A stretch of 64,000 nt of DNA, taken from NCBI RefSeq assembly GCF_000429185.2, contig NZ_AUBJ02000001.1, positions 5,022,001-5,086,000 of the forward strand, in the 5' to 3' direction. Both the position numbers and the translations under genes were made by a program. Below the pieces are notes generated by a model. It saw only the letters and a list, made by a program, of their open reading frames with translations. It made no database searches and was not told the DNA's origin. The first letter of the stretch is position 1, and each line of letters begins with the position of its first letter. This document shows positions 53,609 through 63,457 of this stretch, piece by piece. The stretch is from Actinoalloteichus caeruleus DSM 43889 (GTDB taxonomy: Bacteria; Actinomycetota; Actinomycetes; Mycobacteriales; Pseudonocardiaceae).

Positions 53609-54078
53609 AATGATCTCCCCTCGGGAATGCGCCCCCCCGGTGGCACGTCGAACCACCTAGCAGTATGTGGAGGACCGTCGGGGCGAATGTATCCGCCGAA
53701 AGAGTGATGATTTCACGTGGATCTCATGCGGGCGGCAACGCTGGGTGAGGAGGGAAATCAGTGCTGGTGAGCGCGGTGCTGTGGGGTAGTGCCATGTCAT
53801 CGTCCCGTTGTCCCGCGATTCTCCCAGGCCGTGGACGGGATTCCGTGACGGGAATGTGAATGATGTGTTTCACCCGTCCGGCGGTGGTTTGGGAGGAGGA
53901 ATGGTCGAGGGCGCGGCGAATCGGAGGAGGGCGTGATTCCGGCCTAGGAATCGACGGTGACCGCGCCTAGGCTGGCTCCCGAGTCGCATCGCGTTCGGTG
54001 CGCGCGCCGGCGGTTCCACCGTGGACCTGGACGGGTCCGCGTACCGCCCGGTCGGTGACGAGATGACGGGAGAGTCGG
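53609..54078. other. Divergent control region, locally AT-richer
   Basis: 470 bp between the LVIVD-type and DUF305 genes. The stretch 53660-53780 is less GC-rich and probably holds the LVIVD promoter. A small frame with a GGAGGAGG ribosome site at about 53900 encodes only 11 residues and is not called. Confidence 0.45.
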
Positions 54079-54759
54079 GTGCGGGTGCGGGGAGTGGGCG
54101 GACCGGGGGCGTCGGGCATGGGACGGCTGGCCGTCCTGGTCGTCGGGGCGGTACTCCTCGCGGGATGCACCGGATCCGGTGTGGACGAGCACACGGGTAC
54201 CGAGGCGCCGCCGCTGGTCGCCCCGGGCGGGCCGGGTGACGAACCACGCCGGGTCGCCCCCGACGGTCCGCTCAGCGCCGGACAACCCGAGGCCAACGAG
54301 CACGACCTCACCTTCGTCGACATGATGGTTCCCCACCACGAGCAGGCGCTGGAGATGGCGGCGCTCGCCCCCAGCCGGGCAGCGGACCCCCGCATCGTCT
54401 CGCTCGCGGGGCGGATCGAGGGGTCCCAGGGGCCGGAGATCGGGGCGATGCTGGGGTGGCGCGACGGGATCGTCGACGCGACCGGGCATGCCCACCACGA
54501 GGACCACCACGGGGGCCACGACCACGCCGACATGCCGGGGATGGCCACCCCGGAGGAACTCACGGCGCTGGCCGCCGCCGAGGGATCGGACTTCGACCGG
54601 CTGTTCCTCCGTCTCATGATCGCCCATCACGAGGGGGCGCTGGAGATGACCGACGAGGTCCTCTCGCGCGGGTCGGACGTCGCCCTCCAGGCGATGGCGG
54701 CGGACATGATGGTGGGGCAGACGGCCGAGATCGACACGATGCGCGAACTCCTCGGCTGA
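54079..54759 (+). CDS. DUF305 lipoprotein
   Basis: 226 residues from GTG 54079 (ATG 54118 possible). Lipoprotein signal LAVLVVGAVLLAGC. Two DUF305 copper/metal-binding helical units: FVDMMVPHHEQALEMAALA and FLRLMIAHHEGALEMTDEVL, with HAHHEDHHGGHDHADMPGM between. Ferritin-like fold with paired HH motifs; cell-surface, probably metal handling. Confidence 0.92.
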   Translation: MRVRGVGGPGASGMGRLAVLVVGAVLLAGCTGSGVDEHTGTEAPPLVAPGGPGDEPRRVAPDGPLSAGQPEANEHDLTFVDMMVPHHEQALEMAALAPSRAADPRIVSLAGRIEGSQGPEIGAMLGWRDGIVDATGHAHHEDHHGGHDHADMPGMATPEELTALAAAEGSDFDRLFLRLMIAHHEGALEMTDEVLSRGSDVALQAMAADMMVGQTAEIDTMRELLG

Positions 54760-54933
54760 TCTCGCTCGGTGACGACCCGCTGCTCCAACCGGGTGGCGAG
54801 GTGGACATCGCCGGACAAGGTCCAGGTTAATCCTTTTCGTCCTCACTCGATCGTGTGAAACTCACCGCGAGGTTGGATTCCTCGTTCCCTGCCCAAGGCG
54901 GGCTGGTCGCCCGCCCAAGCCGAGGAGTTGAGT

Positions 54934-55683
54934 TTGCGCCCACTACGAGTTGTCGCCGCCGCGGCCTGTCTCGCGATCAGTGGTCTGGTCGCCCCCCTGG
55001 CGGGTGCCGCTACCGCCGAACCGGCCGAACTGGACACGGCCAACCAGCCGATGATCATCGACGGGAACTTCGCCGAGGAGACCCGCGGCGCGGCCCGGTT
55101 GTTCCGCAACGGCGCCGAGGTGTGCTCGGCCACCGTCATCGCCCCTGAATGGGTTCTCACCGCCGAGCACTGCGTCGCCAGCAGCGGCAACAGCGTCCGG
55201 TACGGCGACCTGGACCAGCACGCCGGCACCCTGGTGGACCAGGCTCCCAACGGCGTCATCACCCACCCCAGCGCCGACCTGGCGCTGATCAGGCTGGCGA
55301 ACGAGGTCGACACCGAGTTCACGCCCCTCGCCCCGAGCCAGCAGGTCGCGGTCGGCGATACGGTCCAGACCTACGGGTGGGGCGCCACCTGCATCCCCGC
55401 GCCCGGCCAGGGCGAGGCCAGCTGCCAGTCCCAGTACCTCAAGTACGCCAACGTCGAGGTCACCGGGGTCGACGGCACCTGCCGCGGTGACTACCGGGGC
55501 GGCCTGGGTGTGTGCGGTTCCCGCATTGACGGCATCCCCGCCGGTGGTGATTCCGGCGGCCCGATGTTCGCCGAGTCCGGGTACCAGATCGGTGTCGCCT
55601 CCACCAGCGACCGCCGCAGCGTCACCGTGTACACCCACATCACCCCGTACCGGGACTGGATCACCCAGCACACCGGTGTCTGA
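54934..55683 (+). CDS. Secreted trypsin-like serine protease (S1 family)
   Basis: 249 residues from TTG 54934 (AGGAG six bases upstream; TTG 54928 is the alternative). Signal peptide VVAAAACLAISGLVAPLAGA. Triad: His in VLTAEHCVAS, Asp in HPSADLALIRL, Ser in GIPAGGDSGGPMF. Paired Cys at C-S-A-T...H-C and CIPAPGQGEASC. Active extracellular endopeptidase. A decayed relative follows downstream. Confidence 0.93.
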   Translation: MRPLRVVAAAACLAISGLVAPLAGAATAEPAELDTANQPMIIDGNFAEETRGAARLFRNGAEVCSATVIAPEWVLTAEHCVASSGNSVRYGDLDQHAGTLVDQAPNGVITHPSADLALIRLANEVDTEFTPLAPSQQVAVGDTVQTYGWGATCIPAPGQGEASCQSQYLKYANVEVTGVDGTCRGDYRGGLGVCGSRIDGIPAGGDSGGPMFAESGYQIGVASTSDRRSVTVYTHITPYRDWITQHTGV

Positions 55684-55799
55684 GCGGTGACACGCCCCGC
55701 CGTGCGTCCTCCTGAGGAGGGCCGGGTGTGAGCCGTCGGCGCCCCGGGTCGTACCCACCGGCCCGGGGCGCCGCGCCGTACCGGGGCTCGGCCCGCCGA

Positions 55800-56260
55800 G
55801 CACGCAGTGGTCGGCGGGCCACGGGTACCCCGCGCACTGCGACGACCTCGACAAGAACAGCGGGTACCCGGGTGGAACAGGCCGTGCCTGGGCCTCCCAT
55901 CCCGCGGCCGATGTGGCCCTCGCCCAGATGGCGAAGCCCGTAGGCAGCGATCCCGCCTCCAACCCCCGAGCCCGACGTCTCGGTCGGTGACGCCGTCCAG
56001 GGCTACTGCTGGGCGCGACCCGCGTGGCGGGGTCGGGCCGCTCGCGGCACCTCCGTAGTCGGGTCAACCCTCGGGTGCCGGGTGCCGGGTGCCGGGTGCC
56101 GGATGGCCTGTGCCGACGACCTGGGCGGTGCCAGGGTGCGCGAGTCCCGGATCGCCGCCATGCGGGCGCCCAGCGACTCAGGTGAACCGGCGTTCTCGGG
56201 ATCCGGTTCGGTGCGAATCCCCCGGTCACCTCCACCCGCGACCGTCGCCAGATCACCGTC
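55800..56260 (+). pseudogene. Decayed trypsin-like protease gene
   Basis: Fragments of all three catalytic blocks survive in order: PAHCDDLDKNSG (His block, 55829-55860), HPAADVALAQMAKPVG (Asp block, 55898-) in the same frame, then after a frame change PDVSVGDAVQGYCW (55971-) and SDSGEPAFSGSG at 56172 (mutated GDSGGP). The signal sequence is not recognisable. Probably a paralogue of the intact protease upstream. Ends are approximate. Confidence 0.65.
56073..56100. repeat. Four tandem 7-bp units (GGGTGCC)
   Basis: Exact slippage repeat inside the protease pseudogene. A unit of seven would shift any frame, in keeping with a dead gene. Confidence 0.85.
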
Positions 56261-56441
56261 CACAGCACCTCGTTCCGTGCCGGCGGTGCGACCAGGACCA
56301 CGCGGGCGGCTGGAGCGGGCCCACCGGTCACGCGCCTGGCGGTAGGGATGCGGTCCGGGAGTCGTCCCGCCTCGACTCGCGCCTCCGCCGCCCGTCCGGC
56401 TCCCTGGTGCGTGGAGCCGGGTGTTCCCGGGGGCGACGCCC

Positions 56442-57473
56442 TCAGCGGGGCGGCGGGGCCGTGCTCTGCCGGAGCACCACCTCGGCCCGGGTGCGCACCG
56501 TGCGCGTCCCCCGGATGGGCTGGTCGCCGAAGGCCAGCCGCGCGGCCTGCTCGCCCATCTGCTCCAGGGGCAAGCGGACCGTGCTCAACGAGGGCACCAG
56601 GTCCCGCAGGGTGGGGATGTCGTCGAAGCCGGCCACCGAGAGGTCCGAGGGGACCCGCAACCCCTGGTCGCGGATCGCCGCCATCGCCCCGGTGGCCATC
56701 ACGTCGTTGACGGCGAACAGGCAGGTGATGCCGCTGTCCCTGGCCAGCATCTCCCGGGTCGACTGGTAGCCACCGTCCCGGGTGAAGGCGCCGTGCACCA
56801 GTACCGGCTCCGGCAGCGGGTCGTCGCGGTTCGCCAACCCCTCCAGGAAACCCGTGGTCCGGTCCACCGCGCTGACCAGGTCGGCCGGACCGGCGAGGAC
56901 CCCGAACCGCCGGTGACCGAGTTCGGCCAGCCTGCTCGCCAGCGCGCGGGCCCCGTCCTTGTTGGCGGGCACCACGGTGTGCACGGGCAGGCGGTCCTGC
57001 GAGATGCACGCCACCCGGCCGCCCTGCTCCATGAAGGCCACCATCTCGGTGCTCAGCCGTTCCGTGTGCAGGGACTCCGTCGTCCGGCTGCCGGCGAGCA
57101 CGACGGCGCGGGCCCGGTGGGCTCGCAGCGTGGAGAGCAGCGACAGTTCCCGGTGCGCCTCGCGGCCCGTCACGCCGAGCACCACCACCAGACCACGGTC
57201 CTCGGCGACGCGGCTGACGCCGGCGGCGATGCTGGAGAAGTAGGGGTCGGCGATGTCGTGCACCAGCAGCCCGACCACGGGGGAAGCGCTGCGCGCCAAG
57301 GCCTGCGCCGAGGCGTTCACCAGGTAGCCCAGTTCGGTCGCCGCGACCACGACCCGGTTCCGCAGCTCCTCGCCCACCCTGCGGTTCGAGCCGTTGAGCA
57401 CCCGGCTCGCGGTCGCCAACGAGACCCTGGCGTGTTGGGCCACCTCGACCAGGGTTGGTTGTCGTCGTGCCAC
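56442..57473 (-). CDS. LacI family regulator of the beta-galactosidase module
   Basis: 343 residues from GTG 57473 (GGGAGGGG upstream; a longer frame to 57554 lacks such a site). Helix-turn-helix PTLVEVAQHARVSLATASRV, hinge LGYLVNASAQALARS, then a periplasmic-binding-protein-like sensor (VGLLVHDIADPYFSSIA, VAGFDDIPTLRDLVPSLS). Divergent from the Gfo/Idh and GH42 genes and expected to repress them through the dyads at 57546 and 57660. Confidence 0.93.
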   Translation of the reverse strand: MARRQPTLVEVAQHARVSLATASRVLNGSNRRVGEELRNRVVVAATELGYLVNASAQALARSASPVVGLLVHDIADPYFSSIAAGVSRVAEDRGLVVVLGVTGREAHRELSLLSTLRAHRARAVVLAGSRTTESLHTERLSTEMVAFMEQGGRVACISQDRLPVHTVVPANKDGARALASRLAELGHRRFGVLAGPADLVSAVDRTTGFLEGLANRDDPLPEPVLVHGAFTRDGGYQSTREMLARDSGITCLFAVNDVMATGAMAAIRDQGLRVPSDLSVAGFDDIPTLRDLVPSLSTVRLPLEQMGEQAARLAFGDQPIRGTRTVRTRAEVVLRQSTAPPPR

Positions 57474-57545
57474 CGCCCCTCCCGCCCTCGAGCCTCGTCG
57501 CTCCGCGCCCCGCACCAGCCTGGCCACACACCGCCCGAGTGGTTG

Positions 57546-57669
57546 GGAAAGCACTTTCCGCCATGCGGATGATGGCAGAGGCTGCTCCGGTCGGGTAGGT
57601 GGTCCCGCCTCGCCGACCGCGCTGGCCGGAACCGGTCAGCAGCCTGCCGGTCGGGCCGGTAAGCGCTTG
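57546..57669. promoter_or_regulatory. LacI-type operators (57546-57559 and 57660-57669)
   Basis: GGAAAGCACTTTCC (perfect arms of six around CA) and TAAGCGCTTG (central AGCGCT, the CG-centred LacI type) lie between the divergent LacI and oxidoreductase genes. The first is 73 bp before the LacI start, the second about 175 bp before the oxidoreductase start. Confidence 0.65.
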
Positions 57670-57842
57670 CTGGGCGAGTTGGACACAGGTTGAATCCGCA
57701 CAGGCAGCGGTCGAGACCGGCACGAGAACGCCGGGGCGGCGGCCGGACGGCCGGGGTGGCGGCAGGAGGTGCGGAGCGACCCGTCCACGCGCACCCGCCC
57801 CGGCGAGGACAGGCCCAGCGCCTGTGGAAGGAGCACCTCAAG

Positions 57843-59165
57843 GTGAGTGACGGCAACCAGCGGACCCGGTACGCCCTCGTCGGGCTGGGATCTCGGGCCG
57901 AGATGTACGTCAACGCGCTGGCCAGCGGGTTCCCGGACACGGCCGAACTGGTCGCTCTCTGCGACTCCAACCAGACGAGGATCGCCGCCTACAACGGCTG
58001 GCTGACCGACGCCGGCCACCCGGCGTTGCCCGCCTACACCCCCGACCGCTTCGAGGAGATGCTCACGGCCGAACGCGTCGACGCCGTGATCGTCTGCACC
58101 ACGGACAGCGCGCACGACCACTACCTCGTCTCGGCGATGAACAACGGGCGCCGCGCCATCACCGAGAAGCCCATGACGGTCGACGTGGCGAAGTGCCGCG
58201 CCATCCTCGACACCCAACGCCGCACCGGCGTTCCCGTGGAGGTCACCTTCAACTACCGCTACAACCCGGTGCACCAACGGGTGAGGGAGCTCCTCGCGGA
58301 CGACACCGTCGGACGCGTCGGCTCGGTCACCTTCGAGTGGCTGCTCGACGTGCAGCACGGAGCGGACTACTTCCGCCGCTGGCACCGGGAACGCGAGCAC
58401 TCCGGTGGGCTCCTCGTCCACAAGTCCAGCCACCACTTCGACCTCGTCAACTGGTGGCTCGACGACCGGCCCGAGCTGGTGTTCGGCATGGGGCGGCTCT
58501 TCTTCTACGGCGAGTCCAACGGCGCCCGGCACGGGCTGGCCCGTGACTACGCGCGCGCCGCCGGCTCCGAGGAGGCCAGGAGCGACCCGTTCGCCCTCGA
58601 CCTCGCCGCCTCGCCCCGCATGCGCGCGCTCTACCTCGACGCCGAACACGAGGACGGGTACCTGCGGGACCGCAACGTGTTCGGCTCCGGCATCACCGTC
58701 GAGGACGACATGTCCGTGCTCGCCCGCTACCGCTCCGGGGTCTCGCTGAACTACCAGCTGCACGCCTACTCGCCGTACGAGGGCTACCGGGTGTGCTTCA
58801 ACGGGTCCGGCGGCCGGCTCGAACTCGCCGTGCGGGAGAACGACTACGCCCGCTCGCCCGTCGAGGACGGCTTCCGCCTCGAGCGCCCGCCCGGCACGGA
58901 CGCCGCCGACTTCACCAGGGCCACCATCACGCGGTACCCGTTGTTCGCCGAGCCGGAGGTGCTGCTCGACGAACCGCTCGAACCGGGGCACGGCGGTGGT
59001 GACGAGCTGATGCTGCGCGCCCTGTTCGGCCCGCCGGCCGCCGACCCGCTCGGCCTGCGGGCCGACCACGTCGCCGGTGCGAACGCGCTGGCGGTGGGGC
59101 TGGCCGCCACCGAGTCGTTCCGGACCGGCGCGCCGGTCCGGGTCTCCGACCTGCTCCCGCTCTGA
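57843..59165 (+). CDS. Gfo/Idh/MocA family oxidoreductase
   Basis: 440 residues from GTG 57843. Rossmann fold TRYALVGLGSRAEMYVNALA, then VDAVIVCTTDSAHDHYL and the catalytic EKP motif AITEKPMTVDVA; the C-terminal domain has VTFNYRYNPVHQRVRELL and GLLVHKSSHHFDLVNWWLDD. NAD(P)-dependent sugar or cyclitol dehydrogenase. First gene before the GH42 enzyme, suggesting oxidation of a released sugar. Confidence 0.92.
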   Translation: MSDGNQRTRYALVGLGSRAEMYVNALASGFPDTAELVALCDSNQTRIAAYNGWLTDAGHPALPAYTPDRFEEMLTAERVDAVIVCTTDSAHDHYLVSAMNNGRRAITEKPMTVDVAKCRAILDTQRRTGVPVEVTFNYRYNPVHQRVRELLADDTVGRVGSVTFEWLLDVQHGADYFRRWHREREHSGGLLVHKSSHHFDLVNWWLDDRPELVFGMGRLFFYGESNGARHGLARDYARAAGSEEARSDPFALDLAASPRMRALYLDAEHEDGYLRDRNVFGSGITVEDDMSVLARYRSGVSLNYQLHAYSPYEGYRVCFNGSGGRLELAVRENDYARSPVEDGFRLERPPGTDAADFTRATITRYPLFAEPEVLLDEPLEPGHGGGDELMLRALFGPPAADPLGLRADHVAGANALAVGLAATESFRTGAPVRVSDLLPL

Positions 59166-59273
59166 CCGGCCCGGCCCCGGCCCCGGCCCACGCCCAGGCC
59201 CACCCCCACGACCGTCCAGACCCGACAGCGCGACGACCGGCGGCGGCAGCCGCGGAAAGGGAAGCAGCGACTG

Positions 59274-61310
59274 ATGACCAGAAGCATGGAGGCTGTCCGA
59301 GCACGCCTTGGCGGCTTCGCCTACGGCGGCGACTACAACCCCGAGCAGTGGTCGGAAGATGTGTGGGTCGAGGACCTCCGGTTGATGCGGGAGGCCAAGG
59401 TCTCCCTCGTCAGCGTCGGGATCTTCTCCTGGGCCAGGGTCGAACCCCGTCCCGGCCAGTTCGACTTCGCGTGGTTCGACCGGGTCCTCGACGGGCTCGC
59501 CGAGAACGGGATCGGCGCCTGCCTCGCGACCATGACCGCGTCGCCCCCTGCCTGGCTGGGCCGTCTCTACCCGGAGACGCTGCCCGTGACCGTCGACGGC
59601 ACCCGCCTCTCCCACGGTTCCCGCCAGCACTACTGCCCCTCCAGCCCGATCTACCGGGAACGCGCCGCCGAACTGGTGCGGCGGATCGGTGAGCGCTACG
59701 GCGACCACCCGGCCGTCGCCCTCTGGCACATCAACAACGAGTACGGCTGCCATCTGCCCGCCTGCTACTGCGACGAGTCGGCGGTGGACTTCCGGCGGTG
59801 GCTGCGCAGCCGCTACACCGACATCGACGAGCTGAACACCGCCTGGTACACCGACTTCTGGGCCCAGCGGTACACCGACTGGGACGAGATCCTGCCGCCG
59901 AGGGCCGCTCCCTTCCACTCCAACCCCGGGCAGCGCCTCGACTTCGCGAGGTTCACCTCCGACGCCTTCCTGGCCTGCTACCGCATGGAGGCCGACATCC
60001 TCCGCGCGGCCGCGCCCTCCGTGCCGGCGACCACCAACTTCATCAGCTCCGGCGCCTCCATCGACGCGTTCGCGTGGGCGGAGGAGATGGACGTCGTCTC
60101 CTACGACGCCTACCCGGACCCGTGGGACCGCCAGAGCCAGCGGGAGATCGCCTTCAACTCGGACCTGATGCGGTCACTGCGGGCCGGTCAGCCCTGGCTG
60201 TTGATGGAACAGGCCACCAGCGGCGTGAACTGGCGGGACCGGAACTCGCCCAAGGCCCCGGGCGTCATGCGGCTGGACAGCTGGCAGGCCGTGGCGCAGG
60301 GCGCCGACGCGGTCATGTTCTTCCAGTGGCGGGCTTCCCAGGGCGGCACCGAGAAGTTCCACGCCGCGATGGTGCCGCACGCGGGGGAGAACACCCGCAT
60401 CTTCCGCGAGGTGTGCGCACTGGGTGACGAACTGGCCAGGGCCCGGGAGGTCGCCGGGAGCCGAGTGGTCGCCGACGTGGCGCTGCTGCTGGACTGGTCC
60501 AGCTGGTGGGCGTTGGAGATGGACTCCCACCCGAGCGTCGACGTCCGGCAGGTCGAGTCCAGTCTGGCGCACTACGCGCCGCTGTTCGAGGCCGGCGTGG
60601 CCTGTGACGTCGTGCACCCGGAGTCCGACCTCAGCGGGTACCGGCTGGTGATCGCGCCCAACCTCTACAGCGTCAGCCCGCAGGCCGCCAGGAACCTCCG
60701 CGAGTACGTCCGGGGCGGCGGCCACCTGGCGGTGTCCTTCTTCTCCGGCATCGTCGACGACCGCGACCAGGTCTACCTGGGCGGCTACCCGGGAGCCTTC
60801 CGCGACGTGCTGGGCGTCTGGGTCGAGGAGTTCTGGCCGCTGCCGGAGAACGGGACGGTCCCGGTGCGGGGCCTGGGAGACCAGGACACGGAGGTCCTCG
60901 GCACCGTCTGGTCCGAGCAGATCCACCTGGAGGGCGCCGCCGCCGTCGCGTCGTTCGCCGGCGGGGAGCTGGCGGGGTCCCCGGCGATCACCCGCAACGA
61001 GTTCGGCTCCGGGGTCGCCTGGTACCTCGGCACCCGGCTGCCCGAGGACGCCATGCGCGGCCTCGTCGACGGCATCCGGGCCGAGGCCGGGGTGGCGCCG
61101 GTGCTGCCCGACCTGCCGGCCGGCGTGCGGGCCTGGGAGCGTGTCGCGGAGAGCGGTGAGCGCTACCTGCTGGTGCTCAACCGGGGCGAGGAGCCGGTGC
61201 GGATCCCCCTGCCCACGCCCGGGACCGACGTCCTCCAGCCCGGGGACCCGCTGACCGAGGTCGCGGTGGAACGGCGGGGAGTCGCCGTGCTGCGCCTCGC
61301 CCGCGACTAG
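59274..61310 (+). CDS. Glycoside hydrolase family 42 beta-galactosidase
   Basis: 678 residues, full family length. TIM barrel opening FAYGGDYNPEQW; acid/base Glu in WHINNEYGCH (near 157), with zinc-type cysteines CHLPACYC; nucleophile Glu in WLLMEQATSGVNWR (near 311). Middle trimerisation domain from ~400 and a C-terminal beta domain (YLLVLNRGEEPVRIPL). No signal peptide, so intracellular hydrolysis of imported galactosides. Same operon direction as the Gfo/Idh gene, 108 bp downstream. Confidence 0.95.
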   Translation: MTRSMEAVRARLGGFAYGGDYNPEQWSEDVWVEDLRLMREAKVSLVSVGIFSWARVEPRPGQFDFAWFDRVLDGLAENGIGACLATMTASPPAWLGRLYPETLPVTVDGTRLSHGSRQHYCPSSPIYRERAAELVRRIGERYGDHPAVALWHINNEYGCHLPACYCDESAVDFRRWLRSRYTDIDELNTAWYTDFWAQRYTDWDEILPPRAAPFHSNPGQRLDFARFTSDAFLACYRMEADILRAAAPSVPATTNFISSGASIDAFAWAEEMDVVSYDAYPDPWDRQSQREIAFNSDLMRSLRAGQPWLLMEQATSGVNWRDRNSPKAPGVMRLDSWQAVAQGADAVMFFQWRASQGGTEKFHAAMVPHAGENTRIFREVCALGDELARAREVAGSRVVADVALLLDWSSWWALEMDSHPSVDVRQVESSLAHYAPLFEAGVACDVVHPESDLSGYRLVIAPNLYSVSPQAARNLREYVRGGGHLAVSFFSGIVDDRDQVYLGGYPGAFRDVLGVWVEEFWPLPENGTVPVRGLGDQDTEVLGTVWSEQIHLEGAAAVASFAGGELAGSPAITRNEFGSGVAWYLGTRLPEDAMRGLVDGIRAEAGVAPVLPDLPAGVRAWERVAESGERYLLVLNRGEEPVRIPLPTPGTDVLQPGDPLTEVAVERRGVAVLRLARD

Positions 61311-61348
61311 TCGCACCGGAGCCGCCGCCAGCGCCTCCTCCGCGAACG

Positions 61349-61990
61349 TCAGCCCAGGTCGCGGGGGAGGCGCGGCTCCACGGTGGCGGCGACCGCCTCC
61401 GCCAGCGCGCAGGCGGTGTCGGTGTTCTCCGAGCTGCGTGCGCGCACGAGCGCGTGCGCATCGGCACCGAGGGCGATCGTCAGATCGCAGGCGTTGTCCT
61501 CGGTCGACCGCATGGCGGGCCGGGAACCCACCTGGGTCTCCACCGCGTCGTCGGGAAGCAGGGTGGGGTCGACGCCCCGCAGCGCGGAGATGCCGAGCAA
61601 CAGGGTCGGGCCGCCCCGCTCCAGGGCGGGGATACGGCAGGAGGCGACGTCGGTGCCCGGCATCGACTCCGCGGCGGACCCGTCGACACCGAAGGCGGTG
61701 GTCTCCTCGGCCGTCAGCAGTTCACAGGCCTGGATCATCGCCGCGTCCTCCGTCGAGGGCGGCTGGTCGCCCTCGGGACCAGCTCCGGGGGAGACCGGGG
61801 TGCCGGGGGCGTGCTCGGGACCAGCTCCGGTGCTCTGGTCGGCCGGTGGGCCCTCGGAAGCGCGCGACGCCGGCGGTTCCTCGGCTGGCAGCGCGCGACC
61901 TCCCTCCACCGTGGTGCAGGCGGTGAGGACGGCGCAGGCGAGCAGGGCCCACAGCGGTGTCGCGACTCGCGGGCGCGAGGATCCCGTCAT
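61349..61990 (-). CDS. DUF3558 family lipoprotein
   Basis: 213 residues from ATG 61990. Signal LWALLACAVLTAC with lipobox Cys, a Pro/Ala-rich linker, then a DUF3558 domain (ACELLTAEETTAFG, SCRIPALERGGPTLLLGI, CDLTIALGADAHALVRA). This family is characteristic of Pseudonocardiales and relatives; function unknown. Convergent with the GH42 gene. Confidence 0.88.
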   Translation of the reverse strand: MTGSSRPRVATPLWALLACAVLTACTTVEGGRALPAEEPPASRASEGPPADQSTGAGPEHAPGTPVSPGAGPEGDQPPSTEDAAMIQACELLTAEETTAFGVDGSAAESMPGTDVASCRIPALERGGPTLLLGISALRGVDPTLLPDDAVETQVGSRPAMRSTEDNACDLTIALGADAHALVRARSSENTDTACALAEAVAATVEPRLPRDLG

Positions 61991-62123
61991 GTCTGGTGCC
62001 TCCCGGTGATCGGACGGTGGCATGGAGTACCGCGGCGGGCCAGCGTACGGGGTCCGTCGAGGAGGGCAGGGGGGACCTCGCCCGCGTCGCCGGTGCGCCC
62101 GCCCGGGACACCCGGTCAGCCTG

Positions 62124-63245
62124 TCAGCCCGCCGGTTCCGGCTCCTGCGCGCCGACGCGGCCGCCGAGCTCGCGCACCGGCCGCAGCAGGGCGCCCCAGG
62201 CGGGGCCGCCCGTCGCCCGGCCCCTGTCCTCCCGGTGTCCGGTGGACTCGCGGACCACCAGCTCCGGCGTGAACATGACCTGCTGGTGCTGGTGCCCGGA
62301 ACCGGTGCCCTCCGCGATGACGAGGTCGGCGGCCGTCCGTCCCAGCAACGTCGCGGGTTGTCGGACGGAGGTCAGCGGGACGGCGGCCGCGGCGGCGAAG
62401 TCGATGTCGTCGTAACCCACGACGGCCACGTCGTCCGGCACGGAGACGCCGGCGCGCAGCAGCACCTGGAGCAGTCCGAGCGCGACGAGGTCGTTCACGC
62501 AGAACACGCCGTCCGGTAGCTCCCCCCGCGCCAACAGCTGTTCCGCGGCTCGTTGGCCCGCCGCGACGTCGAGGGTGGCCACCTCCAGGAACTCGAGGTC
62601 CGCGGGGTCGTGGCCCGCCCTGCGCAACGCCTGCCGCCCACCGGCGTGCCGTTCCGCGCACTGCCGGGTCGCGGGTGAACCGGCGATCATCGTCAGGTGG
62701 CGACGTCCGGTCGCCAGCAGGTGGGTGACGGCGACCTCCCCGCCGACCCGGTCGTCGACCGCCACCGAGCACAGGTCCTCGGATTCGGCCGGATGTCCGA
62801 CCAGGACCACGGAGACCCCCCGCGCGGCCAACTCGCGCGCCGAGGACAGGTCGTCCTCCACGGGGGACATCAGCACCCCGTGCACCTGCTGCTGGGCCAG
62901 CAGTTCCAGGTGGCGGGACTCCCGGTCCCGTGATCCGTCGCTGTTGCACAGCATCACGGCGTGCCCGGCCTCCGTCGCGGCCGCCTCCACGCCCTTGGCG
63001 AGGTCGGTGAAGAACGGGTTGCCGACGTCGAGGACGACCAGGCCGATGGTGCGGGCGGTCCCCGACCGGAGTTGCCGCGCCGACTCGTTGCGGACGAAGC
63101 CGAGTTCGTCGATGGCGGCGAGGACTCGCCGGCGCGTGGCGGGCGCGACGACCGACGGGCGGTTGAGCACGTTGGACACCGTCCCCACCGACACCCGGGC
63201 GGCCCTGGCCACCTGCCGGATGCTGGCTGCTGCCTGCTGTCCCAC
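62124..63245 (-). CDS. LacI family regulator, probably of the rhamnose genes
   Basis: 373 residues from GTG 63245 after GGGAGGTGCG. Helix-turn-helix IRQVARAARVSVGTVSNVLN, hinge LGFVRNESARQLRSG, sensor domain IGLVVLDVGNPFFTDLA to VVGYDDIDFAAAAAVPLT. Divergent from the L-rhamnose mutarotase gene with TTGAAACG-type dyads between. Confidence 0.93.
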   Translation of the reverse strand: MGQQAAASIRQVARAARVSVGTVSNVLNRPSVVAPATRRRVLAAIDELGFVRNESARQLRSGTARTIGLVVLDVGNPFFTDLAKGVEAAATEAGHAVMLCNSDGSRDRESRHLELLAQQQVHGVLMSPVEDDLSSARELAARGVSVVLVGHPAESEDLCSVAVDDRVGGEVAVTHLLATGRRHLTMIAGSPATRQCAERHAGGRQALRRAGHDPADLEFLEVATLDVAAGQRAAEQLLARGELPDGVFCVNDLVALGLLQVLLRAGVSVPDDVAVVGYDDIDFAAAAAVPLTSVRQPATLLGRTAADLVIAEGTGSGHQHQQVMFTPELVVRESTGHREDRGRATGGPAWGALLRPVRELGGRVGAQEPEPAG

Positions 63246-63287
63246 CGCACCTCCCGCTGGGCAGACGCCGAGACGCTGGCTGACGTC

Positions 63288-63457
63288 TTGAAACGTGTCA
63301 ATCACCGTGATGGAGTCGCTTCCCGCACCGTGGGGAAGCCTGGAGGAAGTATGCCGCACTGGTGGGAATGCTCGGGCAAAAAGTCCCGCACGAGAGGTTG
63401 ACACCGCGAAGAGGCGTGCTGCAAACTCAGCACAAGCGCGTTGTTGAAACGATTCAT
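63288..63457. promoter_or_regulatory. Two TTGAAACG-type LacI operators (63288-63301, 63444-63457)
   Basis: TTGAAACGTGTCAA is a near-perfect dyad 43 bp before the LacI start; TTGAAACGATTCAT at 63444 shares the left half and the CG centre and probably serves the mutarotase transcript. Locally AT-rich sequence fits two promoters in this 380-bp gap. No gene lies in 63246-63628. Confidence 0.65.

Noticed and set aside
53899-53940. 11-residue frame with a strong GGAGGAGG site
   Set aside because: Too short and without context; left as a note in the intergenic entry.
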